A model generated the notes under the pieces. That model was not told the DNA's origin and did not search any database. It saw nothing but the letters and a program-made list of their open reading frames with translations. A DNA stretch of 64,000 nt from Candidatus Bathyarchaeota archaeon (GTDB lineage Archaea; Thermoproteota; Bathyarchaeia; Bathyarchaeales; Bathycorpusculaceae): the NCBI GenBank assembly GCA_026014685.1, contig JAOZHW010000007.1, forward strand, positions 186,001 to 250,000, read 5' to 3'. Below are positions 25,933-34,370 of this stretch, piece after piece (within the stretch, counting starts at the first letter, position 1; each line of letters begins with the position of its first letter). A program made the translations under genes and the position numbers.

Positions 25933-26093
25933 TCTTTTGAAGCTTCCACATACAGATATTTACCACCTTGGCTAAATATTTTCGCTGAATCACGTGACTG
26001 GTGCATTTTGCTTTATTATGTTATGCTGGAGGCCTGATTTTTTTGATTAAAAGAAGCTAAATCGCTAAAATAAACTCCTATGTTTTAACATAC

Positions 26094-26181
26094 TGGTGCA
26101 GGGGGTGGGATTCGAACCCACGAACGCCTACGCGATAAGGTCCTAAGCCTTACTCCGTTGACCTGGCTTGGAGACCCCTGC
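26094..26181 (-). tRNA. tRNA-Leu (anticodon TAG), CCA encoded
   Basis: On the minus strand GCAGGGG pairs with CCCCTGC, followed by discriminator A and an encoded CCA (26094-26096). The anticodon arm is TAAGG-CTTAGGA-CCTTA with anticodon TAG. A long variable arm (CGC...GCG) and T-arm GTGGG-TTCGAAT-CCCAC complete a class II tRNA of 85 bases plus CCA. No intron is needed. Confidence 0.93.
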
Positions 26182-26332
26182 AGACGTGTGGTCAAAGAAA
26201 AATAACGTCCTGCCTAATATTTATTTAATCTCACAAGAAAATAACTGAGCCCAATATGTCGCTTTGAGGGTGCGCGCTGGGAATAGCTTTTATTTTTCAA
26301 CTAAAGTAATAGTCACTTGTGGCAGACATACG

Positions 26333-27577
26333 TTGACCTTTCTGACACCTTTCTGGGAAGGCTTCACATGTTGGCTGGGCAACTTAACTATCTGGGATCT
26401 TATTCTAATTTTTTGGCTATTCATCGCAGTTGACCTGACCCGCTCAATCGGAAAACCCCTTTTCCTCTTAGCCCACAGCCTCCACACCAAACTCAAACCC
26501 AAAAAACCCCCTCCCGCCTTTAACCCAAAAATTTCAGTCATAATTCCCGCATACAACGAAGAAAACGCGATTGCAAAATCAATAGAGTCTGCACTAAACG
26601 CGGACTACGATTACAAGGAGATCATCGTTGTAGATGACGGTTCCAAAGACAACACGTATCAACGGGCGAATTTTTTTGCCTCCGACGGTCGAATAAAACT
26701 TGTTCACCGCGACTACTCAAGCGGCAGCAAAGCAGGTGCCTTAAACTACGGTATACTTTTTGCCTCTGGAGAGGTGCTTGTCACCGTAGATGCAGACACC
26801 TTAATTGAAAAAAACGCCTTAAAAGAAATCGTGCAACCCCTAAGTGATCCTGATGTGGTTGCTGCGTCGGGAAAAGTAGGCATCCTTAGTGGCGAAAACG
26901 GCTCCAAAAACCTGCTGGTTCGCCTCCAAGAATACGAGTATTTTTTGGCTTTTGAGGTGGGTCGCCCATTCAACTCAGTTATGGGGACGATTATGATAAT
27001 TTCAGGTGCGTTCGGTGCGTTTCGCGGCAGAGAAATGAAAAACTTGGGGCAGTATGATAAGGACACGATTACTGAAGATTTTGATTTAACGATAAAGCTT
27101 AGGAAACTTGGTAAAAAAATCGTGTACGCCAACAAAGCTGTCGCGTGGACTCTTTCTCCGTTTACTTGGAAAAGTTGGAGAAAGCAGAGGATCCGTTGGA
27201 CAAGAGGTGAAGCGGAGACTCTTTGGAAGCACCGAAACGTCCTTCGGCGGAGAGGGTTTGATTTGAGGTCGGTGGTTTCGACTTGGGATATGTTGTTTAT
27301 GGATGTGATTTTGCTTGTGCTAAGAGCTGTTTGGTTTGTGAGTTTAGCGTATATGTTTAGCGCTAGTTTAGTGTATGTTTTGTTTTTGAGTTTGATTATA
27401 TATTTAGTGATGGAAATGTTTGTTGTGGTTTTTGCGGTGGGTCATTCGCGGAGGTTACGTGACTTAAGGCACATGTTGCTCATACCTGTAATGGTTTTAA
27501 TTTACAGGCCATACTATGCTGTCATTCGGTTGAAGGCGTATTTTGATTGGCTTTTCAAGAAAAAAACAGAATGGTAA
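26333..27577 (+). CDS. membrane glycosyltransferase family 2 (processive, cellulose-synthase-like)
   Basis: A catalytic GT-A domain follows an N-terminal membrane helix. SVIIPAYNEE, VVDDGSKDNT, VTVDADT (the DxD metal site), TEDFDL (catalytic Asp) and QRIRW are the hallmarks of processive family-2 enzymes. Four or so C-terminal hydrophobic helices form the channel. It probably makes a surface polysaccharide from a nucleotide sugar. The frame is open to a TTG at 26264, but a TATA-like CTTTTATTTT at about 26286 would place the start of transcription later, favouring TTG 26333. Confidence 0.87.
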   Translation: MTFLTPFWEGFTCWLGNLTIWDLILIFWLFIAVDLTRSIGKPLFLLAHSLHTKLKPKKPPPAFNPKISVIIPAYNEENAIAKSIESALNADYDYKEIIVVDDGSKDNTYQRANFFASDGRIKLVHRDYSSGSKAGALNYGILFASGEVLVTVDADTLIEKNALKEIVQPLSDPDVVAASGKVGILSGENGSKNLLVRLQEYEYFLAFEVGRPFNSVMGTIMIISGAFGAFRGREMKNLGQYDKDTITEDFDLTIKLRKLGKKIVYANKAVAWTLSPFTWKSWRKQRIRWTRGEAETLWKHRNVLRRRGFDLRSVVSTWDMLFMDVILLVLRAVWFVSLAYMFSASLVYVLFLSLIIYLVMEMFVVVFAVGHSRRLRDLRHMLLIPVMVLIYRPYYAVIRLKAYFDWLFKKKTEW

Positions 27578-27583
27578 ATCTGC

Positions 27584-28867
27584 TCATACACTTAAAACAT
27601 TCTGGTCATACCTATCCTGCGAGAGTTGATGTTTGCCTTTCTCGGTTAATTCATAGATGTATTGTTTTTCAAGTTTAGCTTCACTGAAGTCAAACTGTTC
27701 TTTGCATTTTGAACACACAAAAACTATTCGTGGAGTTGAAAACAGGTGTCTATTAGCACAACTGTACCCTACGCCCACCCTTCGGTAGTCAACGCCTATC
27801 TGCTTTAGGTCTTTGTTGCATTTCAAGCAGACCAACTTGTCGTCTCGTTTAAAGTTTGTATCGAAATCTACGTAGCCGCAACTGAAATGCTCGATTATTT
27901 CGCCTCTGTTAAGCAGACGACTTTCGCATTGGGGGCACTGTAAATAGAACTCGAATGATTGGCCGTTGCATGTTGCGCATTTTATCGTGGAGCAGTATGG
28001 AGTCTTTTTTACTGTTTTTTTGTCTTCCAGAAGCGTTAATTTTTCTGCGACCTCGTCAATTGAGCCATCTATCTCGGCTGAAGTGGTCAACTTTAGTGTG
28101 GGTGTGATTTTTAGTTCCTGGAAGTCTGCTAATATTGATAGGAGTGTTTGTTCGTTTTCTGTTTCAGTAGGTGATTTTAAGGCGACTTTGCCGTCTTGGT
28201 CGGTTGAAAGCAGAAATTCTTGATGGTTTACATGTTCAAAGCGGTCAACAATCAGGGTCTCTCCTTTGAAGAGCAAGTTTCCGTCAGAGTTTGAGACAAT
28301 GAGATCCAAGTCGGCTACTGGCGCATGGGTGATGCCGATGATTATGAGGTTGAAGGCTCTGCCTAGCAGTTTTATTCCTCTTATGAAGTCGTAGGCTTCT
28401 TTTGTATCCATGTTTAAGGTAAGTGTGGAAAGGGAGTCGATTATTATGAAGCCGTTTTTTATCCAGTCAAGAAATGGGCTGATGGTTTCTAGGAGCATGT
28501 GAGGGTTGTATTCGAGGGTTCTTAGCTCGGCGGTTTCGATTAAGGCTTTTTGGCTGTAGGAGAAGAAGTCTATGAAGAAGAGGCTGTAGCTTTTGTCGTA
28601 GGCTGTTATGTCTAGTTTGATTTGTTTGAAATGCCGTTTGATTTCTGCTGCTGGGCGGTCTAGACAGATGTATAGGCCTTTGAGGCCGTTTTTTAGGAAA
28701 TTGTTTGTTAATTGAAGTATAAAGTTACGTTGGTTTGGGGTGAATTTGCCGCTTATACAGATGCATGAGGGAGCGATTATGCCGCTCTCTAAGGTTTCGT
28801 CAAGTATAGAAAACCCTGTTGGCACATGTAGCATTAAGTCACCTTTTGGCTGCCTTTTGGCTGCCAT
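27584..28867 (-). CDS. KaiC/RecA-like domain with degenerate Walker A, fused to TackOD1-like zinc domain
   Basis: Residues about 10-230 have the RecA-like core seen in KaiC/RadA-type proteins: GFSILDETLESGI at the start, and a Walker B FIIIDSLSTLTL (about 140-151). The P-loop position reads SGKFTPNQRNF, lacking the GKT/GKS end, so ATP hydrolysis is doubtful. The C-terminal third has at least five pairs of Cys (CATC, CPQC, CLKC, CSKC and others) with HFSCGYVDFD and IGVDYRRVGVGYSC, which match my memory of the TackOD1 output domain of TACK archaea. It may be a signalling protein. Function is unknown. Confidence 0.78.
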   Translation of the reverse strand: MAAKRQPKGDLMLHVPTGFSILDETLESGIIAPSCICISGKFTPNQRNFILQLTNNFLKNGLKGLYICLDRPAAEIKRHFKQIKLDITAYDKSYSLFFIDFFSYSQKALIETAELRTLEYNPHMLLETISPFLDWIKNGFIIIDSLSTLTLNMDTKEAYDFIRGIKLLGRAFNLIIIGITHAPVADLDLIVSNSDGNLLFKGETLIVDRFEHVNHQEFLLSTDQDGKVALKSPTETENEQTLLSILADFQELKITPTLKLTTSAEIDGSIDEVAEKLTLLEDKKTVKKTPYCSTIKCATCNGQSFEFYLQCPQCESRLLNRGEIIEHFSCGYVDFDTNFKRDDKLVCLKCNKDLKQIGVDYRRVGVGYSCANRHLFSTPRIVFVCSKCKEQFDFSEAKLEKQYIYELTEKGKHQLSQDRYDQNVLSV

Positions 28868-29016
28868 AGTTGACTTGAATGCTAAAATTAATTAAGCTTT
28901 CCTGTACCCAACCCAACACCCTGCGCTCTTTCCTGTTTTCCCTGTTTAAAATGAACGCTTTGACCGCAAGCTCTTTATTTACTATCGTATTTGTTTTGGA
29001 GGAAGAACAAAAATTT

Positions 29017-29093
29017 GCCTTCGTAGCCTAGCCCGGTGGGGCGTTACCTTGGTAAGGTAATGGTCGCGGGTCCAAATCCCGCCGAAGGCTCCA
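29017..29093 (+). tRNA. tRNA-Thr (anticodon GGT), CCA encoded
   Basis: Acceptor GCCTTCG pairs with CGAAGGC; the discriminator is T and CCA is encoded (29091-29093). The anticodon arm TTACC-TTGGTAA-GGTAA carries GGT, and the T-arm is GCGGG-TCCAAAT-CCCGC. No intron is seen. Confidence 0.95.
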
Positions 29094-29179
29094 CTTCTGT
29101 TCATTTTTGGTTAAGCTAAATTGCGGTTTTGGTTGGTTGTACCAAAATAGATAATAAACTGCCGTATGATTTCGACTCA

Positions 29180-30139
29180 ATGACCTTTAGTAGCTTCGTT
29201 AGTCGGCTTTCTGGTGTTGTGGTTAGTCTTCTGAGCAGTAGTTCGTTGATGATGTTGTCTGCTCTTGTTTTGGTTTTGGGTGTCGGAGGTTTTCCAGAGG
29301 GGTTTTTGGTTTCAAACGGGGACATAGCCATGATGTCGTTGATACTGATGATGACTCTTGCGCTTTCCTCCATACAGCTCAGAAGCCTCAAACTCCGCTC
29401 CTACATTAAAGAGGTTAGAAACGCTTTTGGTCTGTCTTTTGTGCTCTTGACCGGCGTCACTTTAGTTGTAGCATACTTCTTTAGCGGTGACCTGAGAGCA
29501 GGCTGGATACTGTTGGCTGCGGTGCCGTCTGCGGTGTCAGTGATATCTTTCACTTGTCTGTGGGGTGGAGAAACGGAGTCGTCAGCTGTCTCGACGATTG
29601 CAATGTACCTTGCCGCGTTGGTGGTTACGCCACTGATTACTTTCGTATTCTTGGGCACCGCGGTAAGCATGTTAACTTTGCTGTACTATCTGTGTCTCCA
29701 AATAGTATTGCCTCTGTTCCTTTCAAGAATAGTTAAACGCTACCTAACCTCTCCCAAAACCCGCAACATACTCATCCACAGCTGCTTCTTCATTCTCGTA
29801 ATCGCAGTAATGGGCGAAAACCGAAGTCTGCTATTCTCCGCGGGAACCGTCGTGGCGACTTTAGCGGTGTTTGCGGTCATAAGAATCTTCGGCGTCGGCA
29901 TAGCTTCTGATCGTCTTCTTCGTAAACGCGGCATAAAACAGTCCAGTGCCGTTTCCAAGGTTCTCTTCAGCACCTACAAGAATACAGGCATGGCGGCGTC
30001 GTTGGCATTGATGCTCTTGGGACCTCAAGGGGCTCTGCCTGCTGCAGTTTGCATGGTGGTCGATGTGGTGTGGCTTATATTCGCGGGGAAGTTCCTGTTC
30101 CCCCAAAAAGCAGAGTCTGCTTTCGCCGCAGAAGAATGA
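29180..30139 (+). CDS. bile acid:sodium symporter (BASS/ACR3)-superfamily transporter
   Basis: About nine or ten hydrophobic helices fill this 319-residue protein (from ATG 29180; a TTG frame begins at 29129). The C-terminal half has STYKNTGMAASLALMLLGPQGALPAAV, like the conserved KNxGxAxxLAL helix of the BASS family, which cotransports organic acids with Na+. The substrate is unknown. It follows tRNA-Thr by 87 bases on the same strand. Confidence 0.78.
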   Translation: MTFSSFVSRLSGVVVSLLSSSSLMMLSALVLVLGVGGFPEGFLVSNGDIAMMSLILMMTLALSSIQLRSLKLRSYIKEVRNAFGLSFVLLTGVTLVVAYFFSGDLRAGWILLAAVPSAVSVISFTCLWGGETESSAVSTIAMYLAALVVTPLITFVFLGTAVSMLTLLYYLCLQIVLPLFLSRIVKRYLTSPKTRNILIHSCFFILVIAVMGENRSLLFSAGTVVATLAVFAVIRIFGVGIASDRLLRKRGIKQSSAVSKVLFSTYKNTGMAASLALMLLGPQGALPAAVCMVVDVVWLIFAGKFLFPQKAESAFAAEE

Positions 30140-30190
30140 ATTAACATTCAAAACTCGATGTCTTAAGCGGTTAATCTCAGTAGGTAGCGT

Positions 30191-30210
30191 TTGTATAAAA
30201 TTGTATAAAA
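30191..30210 (+). repeat. tandem duplicated TATA-like 10-mer
   Basis: TTGTATAAAA occurs twice head to tail (30191-30200 and 30201-30210), one helical turn apart, about 90 bases before the glycosylation operon. Each copy could serve as a TATA box, giving two start points on the same face of the helix. A weaker TATA-like site lies nearer the start (about 30250). Confidence 0.55.
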
Positions 30211-30299
30211 TTGGTTAACCTTATTCCCATTGTTGGGGCAGGTTTGGAAAAAACTTCTTATGCCTTGTATGCGAGATAGTCTTTCACCGAGAGGGGAAC

Positions 30300-31568
30300 A
30301 TGGTTAGGTTCTCGTTTGAGAAACGCGAAGTCGCAACTTTAGCGGTGTTGCTTCTGGGTGCCTTCGCAGTTAGAGTTCTGCTGTACCCCCAGCAAGGTTA
30401 CCCCATTGACACCAACGACTTTCTTTCGTGGTTCAATACGGCAGCCACAGGCGGCATAAGAGATTTCTATCAAAACACGTGGTGTGATTACCCGCCGGTT
30501 AACATTTACCTCTTCTGGTTCTTCGGCAACATAGCCAACGCCGCCACAACCCTCGGCATAAACGCCGTCAACATCGTCAAATTAGCACCCACCCTGTTTG
30601 ACCTCGCCACAGTCGTCCTAATCTACATGTTTCTGCGCAAACAATTCAGCCACAAACAAACCCTCATAGCCACATCCCTCTATGCATTCAACCCCGCAGT
30701 AATCTTTAACGTTGCATGGTGGGGACAATTCGACGCCATCTACACCTTCTTCTTGGTGTTATCGCTCATGTTGGCGCTCAAAAGGAAACCGGAATTATCC
30801 GCAGTAACCTTTGCGGTAGCGTTGTTGACTAAACCGCAAGGTATCGCTTTACTTCCGCTGGTTGTGTTGGTTATTTTCATGAAGGATGGCGTCAAGCGAC
30901 TTCTCACATCTGTAGCTGCCTTTACAGCAACCGTGTTCTTGCTGATTTTACCCTTCCAGTGGAGCAACCCCATCACTTTCCTCACAGACATCTACTTCGG
31001 AGCGTACAGCGGCTACCAGTACACTTCAATCAACGCCTTTAACATCTGGGGCATGTTCGGCATGTGGATGCCCGACAGCGGCGGCCTCTTTGTTTTGGGC
31101 TGGGTTATGTTCGGATTTTTTGCTACGTTATTCCTGTTTGTAACGTATAAACGGTTCAAAGTATCAGGCGAGGGACTTGTTTTCTTCACTGCGTCAATGT
31201 TGTTCTTTGCATTTTTCATGTTACCCACCCGCATCCACGAACGTTACCTATTCCCTGTGCTGGCGGTTTTGGCACTGAGTTTTCTGCTCTACAAGAAATC
31301 AAGGGTTATCTATGCAGCGTTAACTGGAACTGTTCTGGCGAACCAAGCCTACATCCTCTACTGGCTTAACGTGTCCTATCCGAACGCTTCGCCTAATTTG
31401 ACGGGGGACCCTGTGGTTTTGGCGGTAAGCGTTATTAATTTAGTGCTGTTCCTTTATGGCGTAATGCTAATGTACAGTGAACTTAGGGCGCAATCATCGC
31501 TCCAAGCTAAGCCAACGGAGCCACTGAACCAAAAAGAGCCAAAAGGGGAATCGCAAAGTGAACTTTGA
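30300..31568 (+). CDS. GT-C fold polytopic glycosyltransferase
   Basis: The 422-residue protein has about ten membrane helices. The first extracellular loop has PIDTNDFLSWF with Asp residues as in GT-C enzymes, and NVAWWGQFDAIYTFF is a common motif of DUF2029/PIG-M/PIG-V-like mannosyltransferases. It would transfer a sugar from a dolichyl-phosphate donor on the outer side of the membrane. A hydrophilic tail follows (about 400-422). It is the first gene of a three-gene operon and overlaps the PMT gene by 11 bases. Confidence 0.82.
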   Translation: MVRFSFEKREVATLAVLLLGAFAVRVLLYPQQGYPIDTNDFLSWFNTAATGGIRDFYQNTWCDYPPVNIYLFWFFGNIANAATTLGINAVNIVKLAPTLFDLATVVLIYMFLRKQFSHKQTLIATSLYAFNPAVIFNVAWWGQFDAIYTFFLVLSLMLALKRKPELSAVTFAVALLTKPQGIALLPLVVLVIFMKDGVKRLLTSVAAFTATVFLLILPFQWSNPITFLTDIYFGAYSGYQYTSINAFNIWGMFGMWMPDSGGLFVLGWVMFGFFATLFLFVTYKRFKVSGEGLVFFTASMLFFAFFMLPTRIHERYLFPVLAVLALSFLLYKKSRVIYAALTGTVLANQAYILYWLNVSYPNASPNLTGDPVVLAVSVINLVLFLYGVMLMYSELRAQSSLQAKPTEPLNQKEPKGESQSEL

Positions 31569-33423
31569 GCTAAAAATAACAAAAGCAGACATCCTAACAA
31601 TGGTGCTTTTGTCGGTACTGTTCTTCGGTATAGCCTCATGGAACGTGGGCAGAATCGACTCACCGACCACGGATTGGGAAACCACACAGCAAGCAAGTTT
31701 CTATGTTGATTTAGGCTCCGTTCAGCAAGTGCAAAACGTTATCCTTTGGGTGAAAATGGGCAACGCCTCAGCACAGGTCTTCTCAGGCGACCCCGACGCG
31801 TGGAACTCGTTGGGCAACTTTAGCCTCCAAGACCGCGCCACAGACTACCAAGTCCAAAAAACCCTACCAGTAAACAGCAACACACGGTACTTGCGGTTTG
31901 ACATAGTAGCGGTTACTTTTGATTCTCGCCCGAACTTTTCGAATTGGGGCGTAACTAACCCCACCGACAAGGACCCCTCGCCATACATCCAGATAACAGA
32001 GATTGGACTCAGCGACCCAAACAATCAACAGGTGCCAATTGTTTCTGTTTCAGGGTTAAACGGAACAGACGCAACCATCAACAATTTAGTTGACGAGCAA
32101 TCCTCCCTTGAGATTCCACCCACCTACATGTCTAAAATGTACTTTGACGAAGTCTACTTTGCAAGGGCAGCAGAAGACTACGTGAACCATGTCTTTCCCT
32201 TAGAGCGCACACATCCACCGCTGGGCAAGCTAATCCAGTCTTTAGGCATCGTGGCTTTTGGTGAGACGCCGTTTGGCTGGCGCATAATGGGCGTCATCTT
32301 TGGAACTCTGATGGTTCCCTTGATGTACCTCTTGGGCAAGAAGCTATTTGGGACATGGATAGGCGGATTTTCCGCTGCGTTTCTGTTCACGTTTGATTTC
32401 ATGCATTTCACCATGGCAAGAATCGGCACCGTAGACACCTACGTCGTGTTCTTTTCGTTGCTTTCTCAACTGTTCTTTTTAGTCTACTTCACCAATGTCC
32501 TCAAGAAAGGCTGGAAAGAAACTTCGGTTTTGCCGCTTCTGTTGGCGGTGGTTTTCTTTGCGTTGGGTTTCTCGACGAAGTGGTTCATTCTCTGGGGCAC
32601 AGCAGGGTTACTGGCGCTACTCGTTGCAGTCAGGCTCAGAGAAGTTTTGCGACTCAAAGGCAGCTTAAGCGACAAATACGTAGCTTTCTTTGCCCACCCC
32701 TTCCTGCTACTATTGGGCTGCATCGGCGTGGTTGCCGCCATCTACTTTGCCACCTACATCCCCGAAATGCTCATGGGAAACTCCCCGATGACCATCCTTG
32801 AACTGCAAAACGCCATGTTCAGCTTCCACTCAGGCACCGTAACCGACTCCGCTGCGGCTCCATGGTGGTCTTGGCCATTCATGTTCCGCTTGGACGGCAC
32901 AACAGTACCCAGATGGTTTGACATAACCTACTTACCTAACAGCACGGTTTCGACGATTACAGTGTTTGGGAACCCCGCAGTTTGGTGGGTCGGCTTTGCG
33001 GCTATGCTGATTTTGGCGTTCAAAGCGTTCCACGTGGAAGAAGCGTTCACGGTTCTCAAAAGACGCTTATCCAAATCTGCGGCAGAGGAACAAGAACCAG
33101 TAACCGTCAGGGGAAAAGGTTGGGATGTCACGGCAATCTACATCGTTGTCGTGTTCTTGTTCTCGTGGTTAACCTACGTTTTTGTGGGCAGAGCCACCTA
33201 CATCTACCACTACTACCTAAGCGTGCCCCTCATCTGTTTCGCCACAACCTACTTCATCAACAAATACTGGCATAAACCTCTGGGAAAAGTAGCAACAATA
33301 ATTCTCTTTGCAGCCACAGTCGCCTTGTTCTTGGCGTTTTACCCTGTGATTTCAGGCGCACCCGCATCGACGGATTATATTCATAACTTAAAGTGGTTCA
33401 AAAGCTGGTTCTTTGCGCCATGA
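31558..33423 (+). CDS. PMT-family (GT39) dolichyl-phosphate-mannose protein mannosyltransferase-like
   Basis: The 621-residue membrane protein, with a GTG start, has YFDEVYFARAAEDY with the Asp-Glu pair of PMT enzymes and HPPLGKLI in the first loop, then FDFMHFTMARIGTVDTY, all hallmarks of PMT/O-mannosyltransferases. Residues about 30-190 are an outside beta-sandwich-like domain, unusual before the catalytic part. The predicted role is O-glycosylation of exported proteins. The middle position in an operon with a GT-C and a dolichol-phosphate glycosyltransferase supports this. Confidence 0.87.
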   Translation: MNFELKITKADILTMVLLSVLFFGIASWNVGRIDSPTTDWETTQQASFYVDLGSVQQVQNVILWVKMGNASAQVFSGDPDAWNSLGNFSLQDRATDYQVQKTLPVNSNTRYLRFDIVAVTFDSRPNFSNWGVTNPTDKDPSPYIQITEIGLSDPNNQQVPIVSVSGLNGTDATINNLVDEQSSLEIPPTYMSKMYFDEVYFARAAEDYVNHVFPLERTHPPLGKLIQSLGIVAFGETPFGWRIMGVIFGTLMVPLMYLLGKKLFGTWIGGFSAAFLFTFDFMHFTMARIGTVDTYVVFFSLLSQLFFLVYFTNVLKKGWKETSVLPLLLAVVFFALGFSTKWFILWGTAGLLALLVAVRLREVLRLKGSLSDKYVAFFAHPFLLLLGCIGVVAAIYFATYIPEMLMGNSPMTILELQNAMFSFHSGTVTDSAAAPWWSWPFMFRLDGTTVPRWFDITYLPNSTVSTITVFGNPAVWWVGFAAMLILAFKAFHVEEAFTVLKRRLSKSAAEEQEPVTVRGKGWDVTAIYIVVVFLFSWLTYVFVGRATYIYHYYLSVPLICFATTYFINKYWHKPLGKVATIILFAATVALFLAFYPVISGAPASTDYIHNLKWFKSWFFAP

Positions 33424-34163
33424 CCACACCAAAACTGAACGAAACAGTACAGGTTTCAGTGGTGTTGCCCGCCTACAACGAAGTCAACTACCTCACACCA
33501 GCCGTAGAAAAAACCATCCAAACCCTAAACCAATTCGTGGATTCCTACGAAATAATCATAGCCGAAGACGGCAGCACAGACGGCACCGCCCAACGCGCCC
33601 AGCAACTTGCTCAACAATACCCATGCGTGGTACATATTCACCGAGAAAAAAGGTTAGGGCGGGGAACTGCACTCAACAACGCTTTCTGCCAGAGCCGCGG
33701 ACAAGTTTTGGTTTACATGGACCTCGACTTAGCCACCGACCTCAAACACCTAAAACCCCTCGTTGAAGCCATCAGCGTTGGGGGTTACGATTTCGCCACG
33801 GGTTCAAGGATGCTTGAAGAGAGCAAAGCCGAACGCACGTTTAGCAGGGGGTTTAGCTCTAAAACTTACAATTGGCTCGTCAGACGCATGTTGGGCTCTA
33901 AGTTGCGTGACCATCAATGCGGATTCAAAGCGTTTAGGCGGGAAGCGCTTTTGGGTTTGCTCGGTGAGGTGGAGGCGACGCATTGGTTCTGGGACACAGA
34001 AGTCATGGTCAGAGGCTATCGTCATGGTTTGCGAATTAAGGAGTTTGCGGTGGAGTGGCATAGCGGCAAAGACACCAAAGTCAACTTAGCAAAAGACGCT
34101 TGGAACATGTTTCGGCAAACCGTTGGGTTATGGTGGAAGTTTAAAACAGAGAAAAAACCGTAA
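33420..34163 (+). CDS. dolichyl-phosphate glycosyltransferase-like (GT2)
   Basis: The 247-residue soluble GT2 domain has VSVVLPAYNEV, IIAEDGSTDGT, MDLDLATD (DxD) and GFKAFRREALLGLL, as in dolichyl-phosphate glucosyl/mannosyltransferases. It likely makes the lipid-linked sugar used by the PMT protein upstream. Its ATG overlaps the PMT stop in ATGA (33420-33423), so the two are translationally coupled. No membrane helices are present. Confidence 0.88.
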   Translation: MTTPKLNETVQVSVVLPAYNEVNYLTPAVEKTIQTLNQFVDSYEIIIAEDGSTDGTAQRAQQLAQQYPCVVHIHREKRLGRGTALNNAFCQSRGQVLVYMDLDLATDLKHLKPLVEAISVGGYDFATGSRMLEESKAERTFSRGFSSKTYNWLVRRMLGSKLRDHQCGFKAFRREALLGLLGEVEATHWFWDTEVMVRGYRHGLRIKEFAVEWHSGKDTKVNLAKDAWNMFRQTVGLWWKFKTEKKP

Positions 34164-34251
34164 TTCAGCCTTTAGTTTATAGAATGAGATGTTGCGTTGA
34201 GGTTGGGTTGCAGGTTTGTTAAATCAGAAAAAAGCTCGTAAGAACGCCTAC

Positions 34252-34291
34252 TGCTCTGCTGCCTCCTCCCCTCCCTTATTTAAAGAACAAA
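34252..34291 (+). repeat. dispersed promoter-associated element, copy B (promoter half only)
   Basis: CCTCCCCTCCCTTATTTAAAG (34265-34284) and the following GAACAAA are almost identical to the right end of elements A, C and D. The hairpin and GC-rich core are missing. It faces the MFS gene at 34371, so this is a plausible promoter with an extended pyrimidine tract before the TATA box. Confidence 0.75.
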
Positions 34292-34370
34292 GAGGCCCTT
34301 CGTAACCGACCATAATGCCTTTAAGAACAAACAGAATAACCAAGTCCTCTTATAGCAAAGGGTTAGCTGC

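Noticed and set aside
25525-26037. 170-codon plus-strand frame
   Set aside because: It runs through the tRNA fragment and opposite the small membrane protein gene.
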